Shown: positions 23,978-36,455, numbered from the stretch's first letter. The stretch: DNA of 64,000 nucleotides from Tachypleus tridentatus (GCF_004210375.1 NC_134833.1:17415396-17479395); one strand, 5' to 3'. Numbers and translations: made by a program. The notes: generated by a model not told the origin, from the sequence alone.

Positions 23978-24844
23978 TTAGGGTTTTGAAATATGATTCA
24001 ACATAATGATTCCTTTTGAAATCATAAGAAAGAAACAAAACATGTCGTAAATAAATTTTAAAAATGCTCTCTGTACTGGAAAACAAAAATATCGAACATG
24101 TGACACATATGTCGGTATACAGTTATATATTTCTGCTTACTCAGGTGTCGCTGATTTGTATTTCATTGTTTATTAATTACGTAATGTCGTATTTGAATTA
24201 TTCGTGTTCAGACAGAAATAGTTATTTACTAATGATAATACAAATAGCGTGTCGACTTCTGACAAGTGCGTCTACGTCATCCGGCCTGGTGAACCCCGAT
24301 ACTGTACGAAAGTTCTCAACAGGGCTGTATAAAGCAGGTTTATAGCATAGTTTTGACATATTAAGTTCTTCATTTATTATGTAATTGTTACACGTGACAG
24401 TTGCAAGCTTCCATTCATAGCCTGTCACCTGATCATAGAATGTAAACTTGACGAATCGGACAAAAGCTGAACCTTTTTATTAAAACGTATTTAGTTGTTT
24501 ATATGTAAATAAAATAACCTTATTATAATTTATTTGTGTTCTGTCGTTGCTTCTACTTCCGTTAAAGGACTGAAATTTCGAATTTAAAATGGAACATATT
24601 TGAAGTTTAACTCAACTGACAGACAACGTCACCTTTTAAGGTTAACGTATATTTAAGGGAACAACAACTAACACTAACAGTACGTTATTTGTTCGTTTCT
24701 GTAATTAATTACTGGTTATGAAATAGTATTTATGAAATAATCTCTTCTCTTTCGGACAGATTCACAAGTTTACTAGACCTTACACGTAACTATGGGCGGT
24801 TATGTCATAAAATTTGGGGTTCGATATACGTACCCACCGGTAAA
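23978..24844. other. No gene seen, up to the gap
   Basis: Plus frame 24064-24345 (93 residues, hydrophobic middle) and minus frame 24222-24428 (68 residues) overlap each other and resemble nothing known to me. The duplicate copy keeps both, with a 2-bp difference near the start of the plus frame. Confidence 0.45.
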
Positions 24845-25344
24845 NNNNNNNNNNNNNNNNNNNNNNNNNNNNNNNNNNNNNNNNNNNNNNNNNNNNNNNN
24901 NNNNNNNNNNNNNNNNNNNNNNNNNNNNNNNNNNNNNNNNNNNNNNNNNNNNNNNNNNNNNNNNNNNNNNNNNNNNNNNNNNNNNNNNNNNNNNNNNNNN
25001 NNNNNNNNNNNNNNNNNNNNNNNNNNNNNNNNNNNNNNNNNNNNNNNNNNNNNNNNNNNNNNNNNNNNNNNNNNNNNNNNNNNNNNNNNNNNNNNNNNNN
25101 NNNNNNNNNNNNNNNNNNNNNNNNNNNNNNNNNNNNNNNNNNNNNNNNNNNNNNNNNNNNNNNNNNNNNNNNNNNNNNNNNNNNNNNNNNNNNNNNNNNN
25201 NNNNNNNNNNNNNNNNNNNNNNNNNNNNNNNNNNNNNNNNNNNNNNNNNNNNNNNNNNNNNNNNNNNNNNNNNNNNNNNNNNNNNNNNNNNNNNNNNNNN
25301 NNNNNNNNNNNNNNNNNNNNNNNNNNNNNNNNNNNNNNNNNNNN
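24845..25344. other. Assembly gap, exactly 500 N
   Basis: A run of 500 N is a conventional placeholder for a gap of unknown size. The two flanking sequences are ends of the same 6.18-kb block, so the gap probably separates overlapping contigs rather than missing DNA. The 190-residue frames drawn through the Ns are meaningless. Confidence 0.97.
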
Positions 25345-26614
25345 TTCTAATGTTATTTGTAGTTTTGCCATAAAACGTTTCCAGATTATCAACATAATGT
25401 TTTATCTCGTCTTGCGTCTTTGAAAGGCTTGTAAAAACAACAACACAGTTTCAGGTACAACCACAAATGTCAATAGGTCACACGTAACTCAACATTATTG
25501 TTGTCAGTCCAGACTGTTCGTGTCACATTTCGGCAGTGGTAACATTCGTCCTCACCCGAGATTCTCTTGTCTTTGCAGCGACTGCTATGGTAGAATTGCT
25601 TTGTCCAACACAGTCAGATGTATAGAGAACTAACAAGCTCGATTTCAAAGGTTAGAATCTAATTTAGATCTAGAGCATCTACATAGTTCACGTTTGTTTA
25701 TTTTTTTTTCTTTAATCTATCTGATCATGTAGCGCGCGCGCGCAATCAATCGTGCACCGGCTACTAGTGTATTATTGGCTCGTTAGTAATATTGCAAAAT
25801 AATAATTATTATTACCAAGGTTATAAGTAAAATAAAGAAAAACTCTTTTAGAGCCAAGGCAGCATAATTCCATTATGTGTATTTAGGTTTGCACAATGCA
25901 GGAGAGAGCTAAGCCTTTTCTACATTGTTAGACAGTGAGGTTGTCAAGTTCGTATTCTTGTGGAATGTTTGTTTTTACTACACCGACTTCCCCAAGTAAT
26001 TTGGTAGCTCGTTACTTTGTATCTGGTTTGTTTAGTACTTAACAGTGTGTGTATGCATATAAAGTTTTGTTTACATGCTGTTTGCAATGTGTTTGATATA
26101 TTATTATGTTTTGCACATATGACTCCTTCCTGCTGTAACCGCTACAGTATTCATGATGTGACTGTTAACTCATGGATAACTAGCACTGCAGATAAATAAT
26201 TGTCTTATCTGAGTAAATAGCAGATAAAAATCAAATACCATTATTACGTTTGTTTACACGTATCGATTTTTTGTTTCTTTGCGAAGCACGTGTACTTTTA
26301 TGTGCACAGTAATGTTGACTTCACACGCGTAGTAAACAGATGAACGGTCAGTTTCCTTTATTTTTTAATAGCAACGCAACGCAGAAAAATTCTTGATAAA
26401 TGTAATTCGCTCGCGTCATTGTCATCTTCTGATTATTTCACGTTTGAACTCATTGTTGGTGACAACACTCGAGTGTAGACGTGATTTAGCTGCTGGAATA
26501 TGTTGTCATGTTGTCAACCTGAGGGATGTGGTATAAAGAATAAAATATAAAAAAAAAATGAATAAAAATTCTGTCCTAACAGTGCCATGTTAGTGTACAT
26601 ACATACGTCACAGA

Positions 26615-26714
26615 CCTAGATGCTCGGCGATGAGATTGTGGGCTTATAACATTAAGTTTCTGGTTTTAATACTCTCGGTAAGCAAATAACTCATTGTGTA
26701 GCTGTGTTCGCAGC
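26615..26714 (+). mobile_element. SINE family C, degraded (right copy)
   Basis: Duplicate of 19931-20031, with the same substitutions. Confidence 0.55.
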
Positions 26715-26782
26715 AACGCGATAAACAGCAACAGAGTTTATATATAGGTGTATCTAATTCTTAAATAACTTATACTTGGGGT

Positions 26783-27070
26783 GGTCCGGCATGGCCAAGC
26801 GCGTAAGGCGTGCGACTCGTAATTCGAGGACGCGGGTTCGAGCCTGCGTCGCGCCACACATGCTCGCCCTTCCAGCCGTGGGGCGTTATAATGTGACGGT
26901 CAATCCCACTATTCGTTGGTAAAAGAGTAGCCAAAGAGTTGGCGGTGGGTGGTGATGACTAGCTGCCTTCCCTCTAGTCTTACACTGCTAAATTAGGGAC
27001 GGCTAGCACAGATAGCCCTCGAGTAGCTTTGTGCGAAATTCAAAAACAGACAAACAAACAAACAAACAAG
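26783..27070 (+). mobile_element. SINE family A, GCGTAAGG subfamily (right copy)
   Basis: Duplicate of 20100-20386. One G is missing from the GTGGGGGCG run compared with the left copy. Confidence 0.9.
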
Positions 27071-27071
27071 C

Positions 27072-27204
27072 GAGCATGGCTAGGTGGTTAGGGTCGCTCG
27101 ACTCGTAATGTATAGGTTCGATTCCTCGTCCATTCATACGTACTCGCCCTATAAAATGTGAAGGTGTTATAATGTGACCGTCAATCCCATTATTTGTTGC
27201 CTCT
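27072..27204 (+). mobile_element. SINE family A, 3'-truncated (right copy)
   Basis: Duplicate of 20388-20521, one base shorter in the GGTTAGGGGTCG run. Confidence 0.8.
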
Positions 27205-27215
27205 CCTTTCTAAAC

Positions 27216-27460
27216 GGTCCGGCATGGCCAGGTGATTAAGGCATTCGATTCCTAATCCGAGGGTCGCGAGTTCGAATCCCCGTTACATCAAACATGCTCG
27301 CCATTTCAGCCGTGGGGATGTTATAACGCGTGGCCAATCTCACTATTCGTTGGTAAAAGTAGTCCAAGAGTTAGCCGTGGGTGGTGATGACTAGCTGCCC
27401 TTCACTGCTCAGTTAGGGATAGCTTGCGCAGAAAGACCTTGTATAGCTTCCGAAATAAAA
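27216..27460 (+). mobile_element. SINE family A (right copy)
   Basis: Duplicate of 20535-20780, one G shorter in GTGGGGGATG. Confidence 0.85.
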
Positions 27461-28147
27461 GCTTATAAATTAGTCAATGCTGAACCTTGCGTGATTTTGA
27501 ACGATTTTTTCTATCAACCCGAAATCACCTAAAGCATTTGTGCCTCGCTTTCCCAGCCTTAAAACACTTCCAAACATTCACTTAAAGGATCATTAAACCT
27601 ATCGATTAGCTTCGATTTTTGAAACCCAATCTAAAATCTGAAGATTTGAAGAGATAATAAAAAAAATATAGACTGGTTAAAAAATCAGAAAGGGCAGTTC
27701 TGTTTGTGGATTCTTCCAGCTACCTCAGGAATACGGATATTATCTTAAATCATTCAGTTCATTTTCTTAAGTAACAATTTATCGTTTATGAGATAACATT
27801 ACCACAAACATTCGTATTACACATGAATAAGCACGGCGGACTTTACAAAGAAATATTCAGGTTTTACGACCTTCAGGCTCTGCCACCTTTTAAATTTATG
27901 GTTGACTAAAAATCCGCAAACCGAATGCTCCGTTACGTCTGATGGTTTAGTGAATCTTTATTCGCCATCTGGAAGCTCTGAGTTTGTGTATCTGATTCTT
28001 ATGTTACAGAATACTTTTACTTAATTAATAGAAATTTAACAGTAGTTCAAAGAAAAAGAGATTTCAACCTTATTGTTACGGCTAGTTTGATGTAAAAAAA
28101 ATTCTTACATTGGATAGTAAAAAAAAATGTTGCCTTCTGCTGTTGCA

Positions 28148-28260
28148 TTTTATTAAACACAAAGCTACACAGTGGGTTATCTGTGCTCTGCCCACCATGG
28201 ATATCGAAACTGGTATTCTGGCGTTCTAAGTCTTCAAACATACCGCTATGCCACGGGGGA
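28148..28260 (-). mobile_element. SINE family C (right copy)
   Basis: Duplicate of 21470-21581. The 109-residue minus frame covering it is not a gene. Confidence 0.8.
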
Positions 28261-28594
28261 CTTATCTTCTGCAGAATGTTCCACAGCCTGCTTATATACT
28301 TCTGACGTCGATGAATTCTTTTATTTTTAAAGCATTTCGAGCTAATTTGTAATTTCAAGGTGTTACTTGTGGCCAAATCTAATAGGAAAGTCAGTTTTTA
28401 GTGTTTTGGTTAATATACAATAAAGTTAATTCAACTTTCACCCGTTATAACTATAGGGATGTACATATACGTTATAAATATATAGGTTATAAATAAAAGT
28501 ACAAATTTAAAATAGAAAAGTTTTTATAACTACCAAACAACTATTACTACTATTATATAATACGATATCAAATCATAATATTCGAAAACAACAC

Positions 28595-30230
28595 ATACAA
28601 CATATATAGAAATATATTATACAGGGAACGAGTCCGGCTATACAACATATATAGAAATATATTATACAGGGAACGAGTCCGGCTATACAACATATATAGA
28701 AATATATTATACAGGAAACGAGCCCGGCTATACAACATATATAGAAATATATTATACAGGGAACGAGTCCGGCTATACAACATATATAGAAATATATTAT
28801 ACAGGGAAAAAGTCCGGCTATACAACATATATAGAAATATATTATACAGGGAACGAGTCCGGCTATACAACATATATAGAAATATATTATACAGGGAACG
28901 AGTCCAGCTATACAACATATATACAAATATATTATACAGGGAACGAGTCCAGCTATACAGCATATATACAAATATATTATGCAGGGAACGAGTCCAGCTA
29001 TACAACATATATACAAATATATTATACAGGGAACGAGTCCGGCTATACAACATATATACAAATATATTATACAGGGAACGAGTCCGGCTATACAACATAT
29101 ATACAAATATATTATACAGGGAACGAGTCCAGTTATACAACATATATAGAAATATATTATACAGGGAACGAGTCCGGCTATACAACATATATACAAATAT
29201 ATTATACAGGGAACGAGTCCAGTTATACAACATATATACAAATATATTATACAGGGAACGAGTCCGGCTATACAACATATATACAAATATATTATACAGG
29301 GAACGAGTCCGGCTATACAACATATATAGAAATATATTATACAGGGAACGAGTCCGGCTATATAACATATATACAAATATATTATACAGGGAACGAGTCC
29401 GGCTATACAACATATATAGATATATATTATACAGGGAACGAGTCCGGCTATACAACATATATAGAAATATATTATACAGGGAACGAGTCCGGCTATACAA
29501 CATATATACAAATATATTATACAGGGAACGAGTCCGGCTATACAACATATATACAAATATGTTATACAAAGAACGAGTCTGGCTATACAACATATATAGA
29601 AATATATTATACAGGGAACGAGTCCGGCTATACAACATATATAGAAATATATTATACAGGGAACGAGTCCGGCTATACAACATATATACAAATATATTAT
29701 ACAGGGAACGAGTCCGGCTATACAACATATATAGAAATATATTATACAGGGAACGAGTCCGGCTATATAACATATATACAAATATATTATACAGGGAACG
29801 AGTCCGGCTATACAACATATATAGACATATATTATACAGGGAACGAGTCCGGCTATACAACGTATATAGAAATATATTATAGAGGGAACGAGTCCGGCTA
29901 TACAACATATATACAAATATGTTATACAGGGAACGAGTCCAGCTATACAACATATATAGAAATATATTATAGAGGGAACGAGTCCAGCTATACAACATAT
30001 ATACAAATATTTTATACAGGGAACGAGTCCGGCCATACAACATATATACAAATCTATTATACAGGGAACGAGTCCAGCTATACAGCATATATAGAAATAT
30101 ATTATACAGGGAACGAGTCCGGCTATACAACATATATAAAAATATATTATACAGGGAACGAGTCCGGCTATACAACATATATACAAATATATTATACAGG
30201 GAACGAGTCCAGTTATACAACATATATAGA
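28595..30230 (+). repeat. 45-bp minisatellite, about 36 units (right copy)
   Basis: Same unit as 21915-23553, but with almost no indels, so two overlapping minus-strand frames of 551 and 537 residues are unbroken. They are alternative translations of one 15-codon unit, lack any non-repeat domain, and give aromatic/arginine-rich (MLYSRTRSLYNIFLY-like) or hydrophobic (YICCIAGLVPCIIYF-like) peptides. I reject both as genes. Confidence 0.97.
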
Positions 30231-30418
30231 ATTACATGTCAAAACTATGGTTGGTCTGTAATCGGAGAGATAAGTGTAACGAATTACATGTAAAAACTGT
30301 GGTAATACTTATATTAGAGAGATAGTGTAACAACTTATTTTTAAGAAATGTGGTTGTTCTCACGTCGAAGATTTCAACAAATTTGAAGTATCATTCAGAA
30401 GCTCACTACCAGATACTT

Positions 30419-30659
30419 CGGCCGGTTGGTTAGCGCGTTCGACTTGTAATCTGCTAGTCGAGGGTTCGAATCTCCGTCTCATCAAACATGCTCGCCCTTT
30501 TAGGCTTGGGGACGTTATAATTTTACGGTTAATCTCATTATCCACTGGTGAAGAACAGCCCAGTTGTTGCGCTTTCCCTCCAGAGTTTACAGCTAAATTA
30601 GAGACAACGGCCAGCCCAGATAGCCCTCGTGTTGCTTGACACGAAACTCGAAACAAACC
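30419..30659 (+). mobile_element. SINE family A, divergent (right copy)
   Basis: Duplicate of 23737-23977. Confidence 0.85.
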
Positions 30660-31548
30660 TTAGGGTTTTGAAATATGATTCAACATAATGATTCCTTTTG
30701 AAATCATAAGAAAGAAACAAAACATGTCGTAAATAAATTTTAAAAATGCTCTCTGTACTGGAAAACAAAAATATCGAACATGTGACACATGTCGGTATAC
30801 AGTTATATATTTCTGCTTACTCAGGTGTCGCTGATTTGTATTTCATTGTTTATTAATTACGTAATGTCGTATTTGAATTATTCGTGTTCAGACAGAAATA
30901 GTTATTTACTAATGATAATACAAATAGCGTGTCGACTTCTGACAAGTGCGTCTACGTCATCCGGCCTGGTGAACCCCGATACTGTACGAAAGTTCTCAAC
31001 AGGGCTGTATAAAGCAGGTTTATAGCATAGTTTTGACATATTAAGTTCTTCATTTATTATGTAATTGTTACACGTGACAGTTGCAAGCTTCCATTCATAG
31101 CCTGTCACCTGATCATAGAATGTAAACTTGACGAATCGGACAAAAGCTGAACCTTTTTATTAAAACGTATTTAGTTGTTTATATGTAAATAAAATAACCT
31201 TATTATAATTTATTTGTGTTCTGTCGTTGCTTCTACTTCCGTTAAAGGACTGAAATTTCGAATTTAAAATGGAACATATTTGAAGTTTAACTCAACTGAC
31301 AGACAACGTCACCTTTTAAGGTTAACGTATATTTAAGGGAACAACAACTAACACTAACAGTACGTTATTTGTTCGTTTCTGTAATTAATTACTGGTTATG
31401 AAATAGTATTTATGAAATAATCTCTTCTCTTTCGGACAGATTCACAAGTTTACTAGACCTTACACGTAACTATGGGCGGTTATGTCATAAAATTTGGGGT
31501 TCGATATACGTACCCACCGGTAAAGCTTAGACAGTTCATTGCGTAGTT
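30660..31548. other. No gene seen
   Basis: Counterpart of 23978-24844. It reads past the point where the left copy meets the gap, and no gene is recognised. Confidence 0.45.
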
Positions 31549-31782
31549 GGGCCCGGCGTGGCCAAGCGTGTTAAGGCGTGCGACTCGTAATCTGAGGGTC
31601 GAGGGTTCGCATCCCCGTCGCGCCAAACATGCTCGCCCTTTCAGCCGTGGGGGCGTTATAATGTGACGATCAATCCCACTATTCACTTGTGAAAGAGTAG
31701 CCCAAGAGTTGGCGGTGGGTGGTGATGACTAGTTGTCTTCCCTGTAATCTTACACTGCTAAATTAGGGACGGCTAGCGTAGA
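31549..31782 (+). mobile_element. SINE family A, 3'-truncated
   Basis: The head GGCCCGGCGTGGCCAAGCGT and GTTCGCATCC at the B box are good, and the body is complete to GGGACGGCTAGCGTAGAT, where the 3' end and tail are missing. It starts about 25 bp after the end of the duplicated block. Confidence 0.9.
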
Positions 31783-32035
31783 TTTCACGTAACGAAAGCA
31801 CAAATTGTAACGTTAAGCGTTTCGTATGTGATTAAAATATGCGCAAGCCATAAATTACGAGAAGAATCATTCACTCTGTAGGCTACAATACAGCATGACG
31901 TATGAAAAGTAAGGAATAGAAAAAAATGGTTACAATTAACTTTCGGGTACCATGGAGTTGGTAAAACGCACGTGAATTTATAAGGATTCCTATGGGATTA
32001 GCTATAATCTAAAGTCTGAGAAAAATGTTGCTCTT

Positions 32036-32150
32036 TGTTATTAAACGTAAAGCTACACAAAGGGCTATCTGTGCTCTGCCCACCAGGGGTACTGAAACCC
32101 GGTTTCTAGAAGTATAAGTCCGTCGACATACCTCTTTGTCACTGGGGAGC
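32036..32150 (-). mobile_element. SINE family C
   Basis: Good inverted copy: TTATTAAACGTAAAGCTACA, CAAAGGGCTATCTGTGCTCT, GGTACTGAAACCCGG, GACATACCTCTTTGTCACTG. The 70-residue minus frame over it is spurious. Confidence 0.85.
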
Positions 32151-32243
32151 GGTTTTTTGACAAAAAAAAAAGTATTTCGTGTTTTAATCAAATAAAACAA
32201 GACCACCAGTTTAGGACACATTTAATACGTTTGTTATTAGAGG

Positions 32244-32524
32244 GGCCTGGCATGGCCAAGCGCGTAAGGTGTGCGACTCGTAATCCGAGGGTCGCGGGTT
32301 CGCGCCCGCGTTGCGCTAAACATGCTTGCCCTGCCAGCCGTGGGGGTGTATAATGTGACGGTCAATCCCACTATTCGTTGGTAAAAGAGTAGCCCAAGAG
32401 TTGGCGGTGGGTGGTGATGATTAGCTGACTTCCCTCTCGTCTTACACTGCAAAATTAGGGACGGCTAGCACAGATAGCCCTCGAGTAGCTTTGTGCGAAA
32501 TTCCAAAACAACAACCAAAACAAC
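32244..32524 (+). mobile_element. SINE family A, GCGTAAGG subfamily, perfect TSD
   Basis: Full-length copy. The 12-bp target-site duplication TGTTATTAGAGG is perfect at 32232-32243 and 32525-32536. Head GGCCTGGCATGGCCAAGCGC, T-arm region GGTTCGCGCCCGCG in place of the B-box consensus GGTTCGAATCC, tail CAAAACAACAACCAAAACAA. The perfect duplication suggests a recent insertion. Confidence 0.95.
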
Positions 32525-32688
32525 TGTTATTAGAGGAAAAACATAATAAAGGGAACAAAAACCAACACCTAGTAACTACACCAAACAGACATAAAAAAAT
32601 CACAGTTTGAAGATCTACTACAACGTAAACACTTTTTACACTTAGAAAATCGCTACAAACGAGGTCAATGGACGTCATTTTTGGTAGT

Positions 32689-32955
32689 TTTGGTTTGTTT
32701 TTGAATTTCGCGCAAAGCTACACCAGAGCTACATGCGCCAGCCATCTCTAATTTAGTAGTGTAACAGTAGAGGGAAGTCATCTCTACTCACCATCAACTC
32801 TTGGGCTACTCTTTTACAAACGAATAGTGGGATTGACTGTCACATTATAACTCCCCCACGGCTGAAAGGGCGAGCATGCTTGGTGTGACGGGGATTCGAA
32901 CCCGCGACCATCAGATTACGAGTCGAGTGCCTTTACCACCTGGCCATACCGGGCC
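32689..32955 (-). mobile_element. SINE family A, perfect TSD
   Basis: Inverted full-length copy with canonical B box (GGGGATTCGAACCCGCGACC inverted). CATTTTTGGTAGT is duplicated exactly at 32676-32688 and 32956-32968 (13 bp). The head ends GGCCATACCGGGCC. Confidence 0.95.
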
Positions 32956-33314
32956 CATTTTTGGTAGTCCTTGACATCTCGAAAGAATCAGGCGTTTTAT
33001 ACAACATACTTTGCAAACAGACATTGTATTATTAACATTAGAAGAAAACTTTGCACTGGCAGTTTTGGTTTGTGTTTTAGTGAACGCTTATGAATAAGCT
33101 GTAAATAAAAACGACATTTTTGTATCATAAGGTCGTTTATTTCTGTTATTAATATGTCCGCTACACCAACACGTAACATTAAATAACGAGACAACATGAG
33201 TAAGCCAGTATTTCGTATGTCATTGTCATTTTTCGTCTTGTCTCTCTTCACTTCTGTACAAATTAGTTTCGGAACAGGAACACGTGGCTCAGAAGGCAGG
33301 GAATAAAACGACTT

Positions 33315-33318
<4 letters not shown>

Positions 33319-33345
<27 letters not shown>
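33319..33345. repeat. (GT)n microsatellite
   Basis: About 13 perfect GT dinucleotides, followed by GCGCTATATATC. Confidence 0.95.
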
Positions 33346-34061
33346 CGCTATATATCTACCATACTATCTAGTACTGTCAGTCCAAACGAACTGACCGCAA
33401 GCAAGTGTCAGATCAGTGGGTTACTTATGTCAAGATAGTGTCAAAATCACTTAGATTCTTTCGTGCTCTGCCAGTTACAGGCACTGAAAATAAAAGAAAA
33501 AAAATACCTGAAGAACAGAATTTTTTTTTCCTTATTAACCATGACGCAAGGGCAAAAAGCTATAATTCGTAGAAGAGGAGATTTTAAAAAGAATAAAACT
33601 GTCTGGTTGGTTGTTTCCTGTGTAACACGACGATTTTGACGTTGGGAAATTGACACAAGCGCTCAATAAGCAATAAGTGAAAAGAGGAAAGGAAAAACGA
33701 ATAAGAAATGTGAAGGATGTTAAAAGAAAACGGTCTATTGAATTTACTTTTTACTGAATTTTTGTTTCATTTAATATCTAGTCATTGTGACTAATCAACT
33801 GAGCTTAAACCTAAGTAATAACATCTAATAGAAAGTTTTGTAAGTTTGATAAATTAAAAAGCTAGCAAATCATCGATATTTTGTAATTAAAAAAATCAAT
33901 ATAAAATAATGGAATTTAAATGTGATTATAAGAAAGACACTTTTATCACACGCTAATAGCACTCAGGTGCTTGTTTACCGATGCGAGTTAATGTTTCATG
34001 TCACAATACTTAGGCTGTAATTTCAATTGAGGGTGTTTGCGAACACAAGATAATATGTGCA
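33346..34061. other. No gene seen
   Basis: AT-rich sequence. Minus frames at 32997-33251 and 33447-33656 were inspected and show no known domain. Confidence 0.5.
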
Positions 34062-34160
34062 TGTGTGTATTTTCTTATAACAAAGCCACATTTGGCTATC
34101 TGCTGAGTCCACCGAGGGGAATCGAAACCCCTGATTTTAGTGTTGTAAGTCCGAAGACTT
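34062..34160 (-). mobile_element. tRNA-derived SINE, family B
   Basis: Inverted copy: ATGTGTGTATTTTCTTATAA, CAAAGCCACATTTGGCTATC, CCGAGGGGAATCGAAACCCC. It stops at GTCCGAAGACTT, so the tRNA 5' end is missing. Confidence 0.8.
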
Positions 34161-34218
34161 AAAGATAACATGTAATGAAAAATGAAGATAAAATGAATTA
34201 AAAATTAATCTAGTCATA

Positions 34219-34908
34219 ACTCATTAACTTTACATGAAAAAAGGTGGAACACAATAAAATCTCAACTTCACATTAAAAATGGTGGAGCACAATAAAAAAC
34301 TCAACTTTACATAGAAAAGGTGGAGCACAATAAAAACTCAACTTTACATTAAAAAAGGTGGAGCACAATAAAATACTCAACTTTACATAGAAAAGGTGGA
34401 GCACAATAAAAGACTCAACTTTACATAGAAAAGGTGGAGCACAATAAAAAACTCAACTTTACATAAAAAGAAAAGGTGGAACAAATTGAAAACTCAACTT
34501 TACATACAAAGAAAAGGTGGAACAAATTGAAAACTCAACTTTACATGAAAAGAAAAGGTGGAATAAATTGAAAAACTCAACTTTACATGAAAAGAAAAGG
34601 TGGAACAAATTGAAAACTCAACTTTACATGAAAAGAAAAGGCGGAACAAATTGAAAAACTCAACTTTACATAAAAAGAAAAGGTGGAATAAATTGAAAAA
34701 CTCAACTTTACATGAAAAGAAAAGGTGGAACAAATTGAAAACTCAACTTTACATGAAAAGAAAAGGTGGAATAAATTGAAAAACTCAACTTTACATGAAA
34801 AGAAAAGGTGGAATAAATTGAAAAACTCAACTTTACATGAAAAGAAAGGTGGAAAAAATTGAAAACTCAACTTTACCTGAAAAGAAAAGGTGGAACTCAA
34901 TAAAAAAG
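34219..34908 (+). repeat. Variable minisatellite, about 37-43 bp, roughly 17 units
   Basis: The unit is CTCAACTTTACATGAAAAG, AAAAGGTGGAACAAATTGAA, AA, with length changes in the A runs. Two subtypes are arranged in blocks: GGAGCACAATAAAA units at the left (34250-34450) and GGAACAAATTGAAA units at the right. Units grade from diverged at the left edge to uniform in the middle. The minus frames of 77 and 122 residues (FFSCKVEF-like) are repeat artefacts. Confidence 0.95.
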
Positions 34909-36029
34909 TCGCAATCACAAACTTGATCACCTTGAAGTTGTGAGTGTTCAAAACTAAATCTATACAGTTATCCAGGTCTCACTTATCTAAACCTTGGCTG
35001 AATTACGTCTGCAGCATTTTGTGTTAGCTTTTACTTCAGGATTAGTCTTTGAAACCTGTATTCCATGACTAAGTAATGAGAACTAATACGTGCAGTCCTC
35101 TCGGAGTAACAGACGGCTGTATGTCCATTTAAAATATAATTCGGATAGAGAATGACATCATGTTCACGAGTAATGATTACAAGGAGTCCAGTTTTCGGTC
35201 TGTTATGTTCGGTCCAGGTCTTGTTTCCACAAGTTTGATCTTATTAACGGTTATTCAACTTTCAGTTGAAGTGACTGCGAATGTCACGAGATCTGAAAGG
35301 TCTTTACACGAATTCATCAAAGTCTTGTTGATAAACTAATAGACAATAAACACCATAGGTTGTGAGAGGATAAGTAACGTACAATTCGATAAACAAATAC
35401 GCAAACACTGAGCAAAAATATATTAAAAGTACAAACAATAATTCTCAGTATCTCTCTGTTCTTAAAATGTACACGCATCTTACTGTCTAACTAACTGAGC
35501 ATGCGCGTGCACTTCCAGTGATCTAAACAAAAGGAGAATGTAAACATAGTTTGGTAAACATTTTGTACAACTATATATTAAAAGTTTAGAAAAATGTTTA
35601 AAAGTTTTAGCATTAGATTATTGAAGCTTAAGTCTATTTATTGACAGTATTAAGTACGATAAAGATTAGTCCTAACTAAACTAAAGGAAAAAAAGGTACA
35701 AAATTATAAAATTCATTAATTCATTTATCGAATATAGGCTTAACTATATAGGCTTAATTAATGTTAGGCCTAAGACAAGTGGTCTTGTAGATATAGGCGT
35801 CTGCGTCAAGAATTGTTTTGTATTATTCTAGAAATCCTTAGCTGAGGATTATATCGTCGCAACTTAGAACAATAATCTAAAACATTAACAGCTCTCAAAT
35901 CTTTAAGATAAACACTGTTTCATACAAGGACATAAATCATTTATATTAATAGGTTTTATTAACAAAAGAATAACTTGGCAAGTAATAAATCAGCGGTATC
36001 TCTTAAAGTTTGAATTGTTCAGTGGTTCT
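34909..36029. other. No gene seen
   Basis: 1.1 kb of AT-rich unique sequence, with no frame above about 60 codons and no repeat recognised. Confidence 0.6.
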
Positions 36030-36128
36030 AACACAAAACTACACAATAGGCTATTGACATTCTTCTCACCACGTGGAATAGAACGCTGCATTTTAGCATA
36101 CTAAATCTGTAAGTTTACCGTTGACACA
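36030..36128 (-). mobile_element. SINE family C, degraded
   Basis: Remnant: AACACAAAACTACACAATAG, GCTATTGACATTCTTCTCAC, GAATAGAACGCTGCATTTTA, AAGTTTACCGTTGACAC. The order fits family C, but identity is low. Confidence 0.55.
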
Positions 36129-36180
36129 CAAAACGTATGTAAAGTCTGAGTAAACGCAAGTTAAATGGCAGCGATAAGTT

Positions 36181-36455
36181 TTGTTTGTTTGTTTTGAATT
36201 TCGCACAAAGCTACTCGAGGGCTATCTGTGCTAGCCATCCCTAATTTAGCAGTGTAAGACTAGAGGGAAGGCAGCTAGTCATCACCACCCACCGCCAACT
36301 CTTGGGCTACTCTTTTACTAACGACTAGTGGGATTGACTTTCACATAATAACGCCCCCACGGCTGAAAGGGCGAGCATGTTTGACGCGACGGGGATGCGA
36401 ACCCCTCAGATTACGAGTCGCACGCCTTAACACGCTTGGCCATGCCGGGTCTCGT
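36181..36455 (-). mobile_element. SINE family A with short TSD
   Basis: Inverted full-length copy (TTTGTTTGTTTGTTTTGAAT ... GGCCATGCCGGGTCTC). GATAAGTT occurs at 36173-36180 and 36456-36463. The anticodon-arm text is shortened (CCCCTCAGATTACGAGTCGC). Confidence 0.9.

Larger units (their letters stand above)
18661..24844 (+). repeat. Left copy of a 6.18-kb duplicated block
   Basis: Every landmark from TTCTAATGTTATTTGTAGTT at 18661 to CACCGGTAAA at 24844 recurs in the same order at 25345-31524, so the copies span 6,184 and 6,180 bp. Differences are mostly one-base length changes in homopolymers, plus a few substitutions. This copy ends at the first N of the gap. Its 45-bp array carries several single-base losses (for example CAGGAACGAG for CAGGGAACGAG) that break frames left open in the other copy, which suggests lower consensus quality here. 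Confidence 0.95.
25345..31524 (+). repeat. Right copy of the 6.18-kb duplicated block
   Basis: Begins at the first base after the gap, matching 18661, and continues to CACCGGTAAA at 31524, after which the sequence reads on into new text (GCTTAGACAG). Its 45-bp array is cleaner than the left copy's. The features inside repeat those of the left copy at an offset of about 6,680 bp. Confidence 0.95.

Noticed and set aside
24064..24428. Overlapping 93- and 68-residue frames, conserved between the two block copies
   Set aside because: The copies are probably the same DNA assembled twice, so identity is not evidence of selection, and no domain is visible.
24792..25395. Open frames of 193 and 196 residues across the gap
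   Set aside because: They consist almost entirely of unknown residues from the N run.
28568..30223. 551- and 537-residue minus-strand frames
   Set aside because: They are two alternative translations of the same 45-bp tandem unit. A 15-codon unit with no stop in two frames gives long frames automatically, and no non-repeat domain, splice signal or coding bias supports either.
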